This document shows, one piece after another, positions 44,476 through 64,000 of a stretch of DNA of 64,000 nucleotides. The notes under the pieces were generated by a model. It did not search any database. It had not been told where the DNA came from and saw nothing but the letters and a program-made list of their open reading frames with translations. Made by a program: the position numbers and the translations under genes. Origin of the DNA: Luidia sarsii (lineage: Eukaryota > Echinodermata > Asteroidea > Paxillosida > Luidiidae); assembly GCA_949987565.1 (NCBI GenBank), contig OX465107.1, forward strand, positions 19,138,607 to 19,202,606, read 5' to 3'. The number at the start of each line of letters is the position of its first letter. Within the stretch, counting starts at the first letter, position 1.

Positions 44476-47400
44476 CTATTGGCTGACGTAACACGGTGCT
44501 GAGAAGGTGGAATTGGAAGTGGCAATTTCATAGAACTCGCTGTAGGTTGAAGCAACGCCTCCCACTACACCAACCAGAATGATGAGACCATGGAGGATGT
44601 ACTCCCAGTACTGGATTATCCTTAGGCTGTAAAAGAAAACGAAGATTATTAATACACGAAGGAACAATTAGACGGTGAAGCGAAAAGCTAAAAGGTGCCA
44701 TTGGTGATTTACCCATTCTAAACCTATCAATGTTGATGCATGATGACCGCGTTGTATAGGCCTAGCTGAGATTCAACTTGAATCATTTTCGCCTACCTAG
44801 CGACTGTGTCTTTGAAAATATTCTATTGAACGTACTTGGTTTCCGTCAGCTCGCCTGGCGATTCCTTCCGTCTCAGTAAGATGTAGAAGAGGGATGGGAA
44901 GACGAAGGTAAGGAGGGTCACCGTCGTTCCGCCGACGATGTTTAAGATGACGCCGAACTTGGGAATTGTCTCAGCTACAAAGAGTACTGCCCCCATCACG
45001 ATAGACCGTATGACAACCCGCTTCCAACCGAACTCTGGAGCCGCCAAGGAACAGAGGTTATACAATATGAATCAGAATCTGCTGCAGATCAAAAAGGGTG
45101 ATTTTGAAATGAGACTACGACAAACAGCCAGAGTAGGTATGAAACGGTTCTTAAAGCCCCTACACAACATTGGTCGCGGTCAAAGAATAGCATCCATACG
45201 TTGTCTGATCCAACATATGCATGAAATAGCACACCTGTGAAAATTTTAGCTCATTCCGCCAACAGAGTCTCGAGAAAATCGTGAAAACTGCTTCATTTGT
45301 GTCGCGAAAATGCAGCATTCAACGCCTTATGAATACTGTTCCGAAAAAATATTTTAGATCTCGGTGAGACGTAAACTATTTCTTTTACTCATTTCTCCCA
45401 AAATACAACATTTTAGGCAGAAATATTCCAGTGAGAGGTTTCTACTATAACCATCTTCAAACTGTATAAGTTTCATGTAAATCTGGGAACAATTCTGTTT
45501 TTCGATCTAACCAATGTTGTGTAGGGGCTTTGTTTACTTTACCAGCACCCAGAAAACACCATTGTTTTGTTTTATGTCCACAAGGAACCGTCATATTAAT
45601 GTGCATCAAGTTCTATAAAGTTGGCCCATATCTTTTCAATGTACATTAAATTGGACCGCACTGGTGATTACAAAATGCATGCGCTATTGGCGCCTCAGTG
45701 GTCATGGCATTAACGAGGGCGCTATTCGAGCGTGTGCCGTCACACGTATAGGGGTCACCGAGCATGCGCTCTGATACTCACTGAGCGGCGCCTGGAGCAG
45801 CTCCTCCAGTTCCTGGCAGAAGGGATTGATGACAATGATGGCGCCCATGAGTAGATGCAGGGATATCATGACTTTGACTATGGTAGTTATGGTGGAGGGG
45901 TTCAGTGTGTCTAGGATGTTTCCTTGTAGACTGTCGCCGTAGACGGCATATCCCCCAATCGACACGGGCAGGTAGTAAGCCACAACCACTACGACAAGCA
46001 GGCAGAGAAGGTAAAACGGTTATTGAAGCAATACAATAGTTTTCAGCAGTTAGGCTTCAAATGTTTTATTTAACCAGCACCCAGAAAGCCCCATTGGTGC
46101 TCCATTGGTCATTTGTTTTTTTACTGTTAAAGAACTAACCTGAATGTACTCACACACATGGAATGGAAAGTCTCAGTCATCATCGAAATCGAAGGACAGC
46201 CATATACTGTTAAAGATGATTAATATTTTGCCCGTGCAATCTTGCAGTGCCCACGAAACAGCGAAAGAGAAACAGTCTTTGAATAGACCGATTGCGCAAC
46301 CAATGTACATGTCACCACCTGACTTATAGTTGGTATTTTTGCATCTCATATGAGATGAAAAATTACCCACTATAAGTCGCGTGATGGCATGTATATAAAC
46401 AGTGGTTGACAATCGGTCTATTGCATTCTCACCAACTCATACAATTCCATGCCGAGGTCTCGGATTAGATTCTAGGCTCTGCCAAAGTTTTCTTTGCCGC
46501 GATTTTTTTTTCTTCAAAAGTGACCAACAAATATGTTAGATATGTGAACGGGGTAGATCGGAGCGATGGATCTTCACCTATGTAGGCAAGGTAGACAGTG
46601 TAGTTGAATTTCTTGGTGTCTGCCATGTCGTGCTGGACCGAGGGAAAGATGGCGTGACCTCCAAATGCGAAGAGGATGGCTCCAAAGGCCGTGAAGAAAC
46701 CTTGGAAGGAGGGTGGAGGGTGTTGATGGGTCGGCTCTGATGCACTGTCCAGCATCTCTTGGATGAAGATCAGAATGCAGGCGATACCGGTGGATAGGGC
46801 GGCACCTGCAGCTATCGGCCTGAGAAAAAGAAGCGGGAAAAAATTATAGTAGTTTGGTTCTCAATGTTAATTTGTATGTCAGTGCATGGTTGGAAATCAA
46901 TCTGACTTATGGGGGAAAAATAGATCAAAAATATCCACATCAGATAATTCTAATCATCAAGCAATCTGCTCCATTCGTGTTCTTACTATTTTGACAGCTT
47001 GCGGTACAAGCAGGAGTTACGGGTTCCAATCCCTGCCCAGCTGCCTGTGTTTTCTTTTCTGTTTTTTCCCAAAAGGCAAGCGAGTAACCCAGTGTGCATT
47101 CAGTGCTCAAATATCATCGGGACGGGCTGAAGATCTTCACAACTATTCCCTGTGTACTTGGACGTACACATTAGTATATAACTGCTGCTGCGTATACGCG
47201 TTTGCCTCTCGATACGATTCGATACGATACGATACGATACGATACGATTAAAAGATACGATACCACTTGCATCCACGCACAGACGGGTGCACCTACCAGA
47301 AATCCTTGGGAGTTCCCAGCCAAGTGAACGGGCAGAGAACGGCAGCAATGATAGGGATCCAGACACAGAATGAGATATGGCCACCAGCCAGTTCGATGAG

Positions 47401-49925
47401 TTCTTGGATGAGCTGCGAGGCTACTAGAAGGAACACCGTCGTGACGCTGAACAGGGTGAAGTTGACGCAAACGGTCACGGCATACCTTGGTGGCAATTAA
47501 ACCAAAGAAATATTATACAGTTGAGTAGACACGTGCTATCCCAGGATTGAACATCAAACAGTCGTGGTTTGTGAAGCCCTATACAAGCAACACCGATCGT
47601 TTGGCGCAATTTGTCTTGAAATGGATGCCAAAGAAGCATTTATCAGACACTTGGTATATAACCACTGGTCAAATTTACTGACTAACTATCGATGAGATTA
47701 TACATCTAGGATTTTTTATAAGACTAAAACAATCGGGGAGTTAGAAAGCTACACCGCATACAAGTCTTTTCTTTGCAGAATGAATACTAACAACGGGTAA
47801 CATTTATGCCCTGTCCAAGACGTAGCCTATTATAGTTAAAAGGCTCTCCTCAGAGCCACTGGTCTATAGACATTCTCGAGAAAGCATTATGCATGGAGTC
47901 ATCGCAACTCCCACACCGTGATTCCACCACGAAATCCTTCAAGTGTTATTTACTTATCAGTTTGCCAGATATGCTGTACTATCGAAAAGGGAATCAGTAG
48001 GCTAAGGTCACGACCAGAGTACGTATTTCCAGTTTCCGTCACGTCATCGTCGTTGTCATCGTCATATACTGACCAATTATATGTCACACTGACCAAGTTT
48101 GTCACTTCCTGATCCTATACCTGCCAATCTTCCCCGTGGCCTCGCTGCCAATGGCAGGGTAGGGGTAACGCACATGGTTATCGCGATACGAGGCGAACCT
48201 GTCCTTGAGTATTTGCCAGCAGCGACCCAGGATGATGCCAGTGTAGGCAGACATCACTGCGCAGAAAACGAGCAGTGCTACCCCGCTCCATCCTGGGGAA
48301 AAAAAGGATCGGGTTAACTGGCTCTTCCACTTGAGTGCTTTTCACCATAAAGAAACGGTACGATAAGGCGTACAAGGAAACCCTTTTCTGGATTTAAAAT
48401 GTCAGGACATTACATTATGAGCGAATTGATGATCTTTTGTCTTCACATAACATTGTTTTGTAACCTTCTGTAACCAATTCCCGTAGAATATTGCATCGTT
48501 ATCCAACTTTCAACCATGCATAATAAATTGCTGCACAGCTCAATGCCAAGTATACGAACACTTTCAAGCCAAAAGTCACATGAGGTTTTTGGGGTTGATT
48601 TGGAACAACGCAATAACAAATTGGCCTTTGGTTGACGTTTCGATCCTTGCAGGACCTTTCTCTTCTCAAAGGCAGAAAAGTCCTATAGATTTGAGAAAGG
48701 GCCCTGCTAAGATCGAAAGGTCAGGCCCTGCTAATATTTTTATATTCGCTTTTTGGTCATTATAGTCAGTAAGCCGTTTTTTTTAAGTAAGCATTATTTT
48801 TGCATCAGTATTACTGTTGATTTTCTAACGATGTTGTTCAAATGAGATTTGAAGGTTTTCATGGTGATAATAGAAGAAGTATAGGCCTAATAGGTTTGCG
48901 GTCAGGAGTGTAAGGTTGTGTACCTGCAGAGAGTAGAGAGTTTGGAAGTGAGAGTATTCCACCGCCTGCCATCTCGCCCACGATAAACACGGCAGCCGTC
49001 AAGATCGTCAGCCCTTTCTTCTTGGTTTCAGCCTCCTTTGAAACAAATCAACAACCAACAGACCCCGGCTAGTCCCAATCTTCACCAAAAGCACGACAGC
49101 GTTTGCATTGTGGCGCGTGATTATAATAAACAATCTCAACAGTTAGAGGACCTGGCGTTGCGATCTATAGCAGGATGTTTCTCAAAGGCAAAGTGACAAG
49201 GACATACACAGACAGTCGGGGGAAGGAAAGCCCTGATGACACACATGACAGAGGAAGGACAAAAGGGATGTGAATGGGATGCAGATGTGAACACAAAGGG
49301 AGGAGAAATCAAAAGGAAAACAAACAAAAGGGTGGGGAGGATCGAAGGGACAGGAGCAAGGTGGTAGATCAAAGGGGAAAGGGACTGGGAAGATGAAAGA
49401 CGAAACAATATTTCTAATACTATATAAACTACAGTTGGTCCCTCCAGAACATAGGCCTAAATGATAGTGTCAAGCTTTTTGCTTGTTTAATGAAATTAGT
49501 CAGTTGTATGTATATAGAAAGGTTTGCGGTGAACAGTGAACACCATGTGAACACCATGTGAACACCATGTATCAGGTCTCTTAAAGGAAGAGGTATGGTT
49601 CTGAAAAGAACCATACCTCTTCCTTTAAGAGACCTGATACATGCATGTTCACCGCAAACCTTCCTATATTGTTTCACCCACCATGCAAAGCCTTAAGTCT
49701 CATTCAGTTGTATGTAAACCATAACACTTGTGGGTCGATGAAAGCGCAGAGGAACCACTCAGGGTCAACAAGTGGGGTAAATCAAAGTGCAACTTCGGCA
49801 CGGTTCCTCTCCCGACTCCTCACCTTTTCGTCAATGCCATGTCCAGCAATGGTGGCCTCGTGGTCCACCAGTCCTGAACTGTCCGTTATGCCCGCCATTA
49901 CTTGTCCACTCTGCCCTTCACTCAT
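44476..49925 (-). CDS. Amino acid/auxin permease family transporter (Aa_trans; SLC32/36-like)
   Basis: Eight coding exons on the minus strand, in translation order: 49824-49925, 48924-49035, 48121-48292, 47297-47485, 46578-46819, 45782-45988, 44836-45034 and 44476-44626 (TAG). They total 1374 nt, or 457 residues, with phase kept throughout. After a 34-residue soluble start (MSEGQSGQV...), about 11 hydrophobic helices follow. Family marks: [33 protein letters not shown] with [42 protein letters not shown], and [12 protein letters not shown] before [10 protein letters not shown]. These are typical of proton-coupled or vesicular amino acid transporters of the SLC32/SLC36 type. Substrate and membrane (plasma, lysosomal or vesicular) cannot be told from sequence. 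Introns are loaded with repeats. Confidence 0.9.
45163..45531 (+). mobile_element. Non-autonomous DNA element, 22-bp perfect inverted ends (copy 1)
   Basis: Bases 45163-45184 and 45510-45531 are perfect reverse complements; ends read AAAGCCCCTACACAACATTG. The 369-bp element lies in the intron between the transporter exons at 45034 and 45782. A second copy in opposite orientation is at 61661-62035. Confidence 0.85.
46453..46510 (+). mobile_element. SINE 3' end fragment
   Basis: Only the end of the family is present: GAGGTCTCGGATTAGATTC (B-box-like) followed by the AAAGTTTTCTTTGCCG tail and a T run. It lies about 70 bp from the transporter exon at 46578. Confidence 0.6.
47214..47265 (+). repeat. 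(GATAC)n microsatellite
   Basis: About ten units of the pentamer GATAC/CGATA sit about 30 bp from the transporter exon boundary at 47297, on the donor side of that exon (minus-strand gene). Confidence 0.9.
48630..48780. repeat. Paired dispersed stem-GAAA motifs in opposite orientation
   Basis: A minus-oriented copy (GACGTTTCGATCCTTGCAGG) is followed by a plus-oriented copy (GAGAAAGGGCCCTGCTAAG, then ATCGAAAGGTCAGG) and the family's AT tail (TTTTTGGTCATTA). It lies in a transporter intron. Confidence 0.6.
49513..49668. mobile_element. Foldback element, histone-like stem-loop at the apex
   Basis: Long inverted arms (TTTGCGGTGAAC... and ...GTTCACCGCAAA at the outer ends) meet at a hairpin apex GGTTCTGAAAAGAACC (49597-49612). 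The left arm contains a threefold 11-bp tandem duplication (GAACACCATGT) missing from the right arm. It lies upstream of the transporter coding start. Confidence 0.8.
49597..49612 (-). other. Histone-type stem-loop with compensated base pair
   Basis: The minus strand reads GGTTCTTTTCAGAACC. Compared with the 44004 and 59486 copies, one stem pair has changed on both sides, from G-C to A-U-type pairing. The result still fits the histone stem-loop consensus GGYYYTTYTNARRRCC. The surrounding palindrome could also explain this covariation. Confidence 0.55.
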
Positions 49926-51332
49926 CCCAATTTCTTCCTGGGAATCAAACATTTCAAACTCATTTTGGTTTCATGATCATTCCATTCGTCGGCAAGTAAT
50001 CCGAGTCCTGAAACTATAGGTACAGCATTACTGGTGAGTAAATTCACGGGTGTTTGTTCTGCTGAACGAGATACGTAGGCCCTACCTGGATGGATCCTGA
50101 TATATCGCTTCCAGAGAGAGCTACATCCATCCGATACTTTGATGTCAATAATTCTCACTACATGTATTTCCATTCAAGTCACATCATAGACATACCTCTG
50201 CAATATTCACCACCGGAGTAATTTTAGTCTATTCCTAACCGAAAAGAAAAAGAGTTTGTTACAAACTTGAAAAAAACAAAACATGCACTGTTATGCGTAT
50301 AAAGTGTGCTGTCTAGCATGATGTGCAGTTTTGCACTGATTTATCTATAGTGCAATTAATCTCAATGTTTGTTCTCAGATGTCATTGATTAGAGTACAAA
50401 GTCCTACTGGAGGTTGGAGGTTGGCACGGTTGGCACGATTGATGCATTGTCAGTGTAGATTTGTGGGCTGTCGTGAACATTTTATTTTTGTGGATAGTTT
50501 TGAAAAACATCTGAAAAGTCTGCATTTCTGCTCATCAGTCAACCTTGCAATAGGCCTAATTGGAATCACCGTGTTTCGACTGGGTTTTTTTTTTACTAGT
50601 GTGTTTCATACTCAGAAAATAAAAAAGATAAAAACGTAAAAATAAATGGTGCCGTGAGGAAACTATGGTGGAAGGTATGCAGTTTGCATTGGCACTGAAA
50701 ACTTTCCACTTTGTACTTCCACCATGCAAACCTCCGAATCCTATCCGTTATCCAAAGTGCAGTTATGGCAGTTTTATAAAAACGAAAATGAGAACAAATG
50801 TCAGTTTTCATGTGAAGTTATGTTTCCGTCGCAAATATCGCATGAGTGATTCACCAACAGATAGCCTACTCTATTACTTTCCAGCCATGTCAAATATTTT
50901 AAGCAGAGTAGGAGAGAAAAAAATGGCGTACCTTTGTTGGCGGTGATATTATTTCCTTGTGCACTATGAACTAGCCCGTGTCATGTTATGTAATGACATG
51001 TTATGTCGAGTTGTCGACCCTGACCATTTCGAAACATAAATAAATTATGCATGTTGTTTCCGGGATCGTGCAATTTGTATAGGACCTCGAATTGAAAGTT
51101 GGTTTCATATCCCGTCTTCTGATTGGTGTATACGACAATGATGTCACTGTGTTTATGCCTGATTTCCATCGCGTCGTATTTGGAGTTTCCTTCGTCAAGG
51201 TTACAATTGCAGGATTGAGTTTGCATAGAGAAGCAGGCTGAGTGCTGCTGAAAGTGAAAATGGATAGGGCCTAATTGCGCGTTTACGCGATGTTGCATTA
51301 GATTCAATAAGCATGGTGGGTGAAACACTGTT

Positions 51333-51465
51333 GGAGGGATTGTGGTGACACAATGTATAAGGTCGCTTAAAGAAGAGATATGGTTCTGAAAATAACCTGG
51401 TTCTTTTCAGAACCATAGCTCTTCTTTAAGAGACCTTGTACACGGTGTCCGACCGCAAACCCTCC
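51333..51465. mobile_element. Foldback element with histone-like stem-loop
   Basis: The ends GGAGGGATTGTGGTGACAC and the imperfect reverse complement CCGCAAACCCTCC bracket arms containing CTTAAAGAAGAGAT / CTCTTCTTTAAG. The centre holds two stem-loop units, GGTTCTGAAAATAACC (51382-51397, imperfect) and GGTTCTTTTCAGAACC (51399-51414, plus strand, perfect). Confidence 0.75.
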
Positions 51466-51677
51466 TTTAAGTATGGGCCTATAGGCCTAACTGTATTGGG
51501 AAAAAAGTTAAAGCGCTCAGGATGTTAACTGTGACTACTAGTACTAGCCAGCCCAGATTGATGAATTGATGATGACTTACAATCGGTGTTAGTTAAAGGT
51601 TTATTTGAAGTATGCACTATCAGGCATGTTCCGTGTAAAATACTCATAATTGGAATAATTTTAATGATTTTTTTCGT

Positions 51678-51684
51678 TATAAAT
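51678..51684 (+). promoter_or_regulatory. TATA-like word upstream of the two-pore channel
   Basis: TATAAAT lies about 210 bp upstream of the assigned start codon. A start site about 30 bp downstream would give a 5' UTR containing an upstream ATG at 51727. In AT-rich DNA such a word is often chance. Confidence 0.2.
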
Positions 51685-51890
51685 CATCGCAGGATAGAGT
51701 TGTTTATTATTTGATAGATCTCAATCATGGCTCACAGATTGACTCATGGAACAGCCGTCGACAACTCTATAGTTGGTTCGCGACCTTTTCCGCGAATGAC
51801 GCACTGTCACGAGATCAGGCACAGGTACCAGCGAACACTGGGGGGTCAGGGGTCAACAACAGCGATACGGTCGGGCGGTTTATCTCCTCC

Positions 51891-63081
<11,191 letters not shown>

Positions 63082-64000
63082 GTCAGTCAAACGCTCTTTA
63101 TCCACCTCGACTAGAGTTTGCGGGATCCCCGAGCTGCGGCAGCCGGGTTTACAAGCATTGGTTGCTTGCATCTGAATGAAAGTGGGGGTGTGATCCCCGG
63201 AGATATACGGCAGTTAATGGTTGAATGCTTCTGGTTGGAGCCCCCACCTCGGCAAAGACTAGTTGACTATTTGGGAAGGCCGCCATTTGAGGCCTTGATA
63301 GCTCAAATGGGAAGAGCGCTGGTGGGCAAAACCAGAGGTCTGGGATAGTCCCAGTCAGTCAAAGTTTTCTTTGCCGTTTTTCAAAATTGTTTGAAAGTTC
63401 CCAGTCAGTTTTTCCTTCATTTATTTGATTAAAGTGTGACTTCAACCCACCAAATACAGGCCTTCATTTTAATAAATACGAGGAGCGCTAAAAATTGCTC
63501 TCCTTAATTCACTTTGTTGATTTAAGGAGAGCGATTTTTTTCTATGAAAAACAAAAGAAAAAACCCACTCAATTCCAACGACAAAGAAAGAAACCCATTA
63601 TCATCCCAATTCATGTTTTGTTTCGGTATTGAAATAAATTGCACTTTTTTGTAGCGTGAGTGACCGTCTCGCTAATACTCCTGGAAGTACGAAGTTCCGA
63701 TCAGGCTTGAGTAGCGCAGCGTACTCTATCGTATGCAGCCTTGCGGCCGCTGTGCATGTGCACTGTGCAGTATACAGCGTGCAAAGATGGGTTTTGTCAT
63801 GTCACGTGCAGTGCGTAGGCTGGTTTCGGCCCTACAGCTCCTGTAGTGTCGCTATGGCTTTACTTAGAGGCGGAAACCAAATCTAGACTTGCCAACCTGG
63901 TTAACGTCGCGAAGGGAAATCGGTCATAACTAAAATGCATTACTTCCATCGTTCGTCTCCGAATGTTGTTTTCATTTAATTTAATATTTATCCCTTAGTC
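63082..64000. other. Two-pore channel intron, right window edge
   Basis: After the donor at 63082 (GTCAGT) there is a full SINE (63115-63385), an imperfect hairpin (63490-63507 with 63522-63539) and a CpG-richer stretch at about 63650-63930 with no recognised exon. The next channel exons should lie beyond the edge. Confidence 0.55.
63115..63385 (+). mobile_element. tRNA-derived SINE, full-length reference copy
   Basis: Most complete copy: 5' unit GTTTGCGGGATCCCCGAGCT, CATCTGAATGAAAGTGGGGG, GTGATCCCCGGAGATATAC, GGCAGTTAATGGTTGAATGC, core GACTAGTTGACTATTTGGG, tRNA-like head GATAGCTCAAATGGGAAGAG, CAAAACCAGAGGTC, a decayed B box, then GTCAAAGTTTTCTTTGCCG. The tRNA-like part lies near the 3' end, not the 5' end as in most SINEs. 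Confidence 0.85.

Larger units (their letters stand above)
49926..51890. other. Divergent intergenic region (5' flanks of transporter and two-pore channel)
   Basis: About 2 kb between two genes transcribed away from each other, so it should hold both promoters and 5' UTRs. It contains a foldback element at 51333-51465, a partial inverted repeat near 50669-50732, and a TATAAAT word at 51678-51684. No extra coding exon is supported. Confidence 0.55.

Noticed and set aside
45112..45240. Coding sequence [14 protein letters not shown]... seen near 45200 and 62000
   Set aside because: The same short peptide appears because both sites are copies of one inverted-repeat element; there is no sign of a gene.
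50669..50732. Another foldback copy near 50700
   Set aside because: Only short matches (GGTGGAAG / CTTCCACC and GCATGG-like words) are seen; too weak to call.

Overview
The window looks like nuclear DNA from an invertebrate deuterostome, and my best guess is an echinoderm. That is an inference from four things: intron-rich genes with canonical GT/AG junctions, long AT-rich introns full of tRNA-derived SINEs and small inverted-repeat elements, heavy use of the palindromic words TACATGTA and TAGGCCTA, and a two-pore channel of the TPC2/TPC3 kind. No bacterial or organellar features are seen. Exon boundaries were set by hand from splice signals and reading-phase continuity. For the two genes whose stop codons are reached through every exon after a start, and for ARID2 from its first visible exon to its stop, the summed exon lengths divide by three.

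Layout. (1) About 1-25767, + strand: most of ARID2, the PBAF chromatin-remodelling subunit. Sixteen exons are visible, from the second half of the ARID domain to the stop codon; the 5' exon(s) lie left of the window. (2) 25768-29931: ARID2 3' UTR and intergenic DNA. (3) 29932-42469, + strand: a nine-exon gene for a predicted 2701-residue single-pass membrane protein (signal peptide, long acidic ectodomain, TSP1, Ig, EGF, TM, about 1070-residue Ser-rich tail). I do not recognise an orthologue. (4) 44476-49925, - strand: an eight-exon amino acid/auxin permease family transporter (457 aa), convergent with gene 3. (5) 51891-63081 and beyond, + strand: a two-pore channel, with domain I complete and domain II right of the window. 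It is divergent from the transporter across about 2 kb.

Functionally the four genes form no obvious unit. The transporter and the two-pore channel could both act on endolysosomal membranes, but adjacency alone is weak evidence.

The unusual content is mostly in the introns: (a) foldback elements that carry a perfect match to the metazoan histone-mRNA 3' stem-loop, two of them next to a hammerhead-like core; (b) a dispersed small motif with a GGTCCT/AGGATC stem followed by GAAA, which in one place forms a tandem 37-bp array running into a two-pore-channel splice acceptor; (c) about ten copies of one tRNA-derived SINE family, one of them split by a perfect 41-bp-arm hairpin; (d) a G-triplet minisatellite with a 114-bp higher-order period; and (e) a (CCCAT)n intron.
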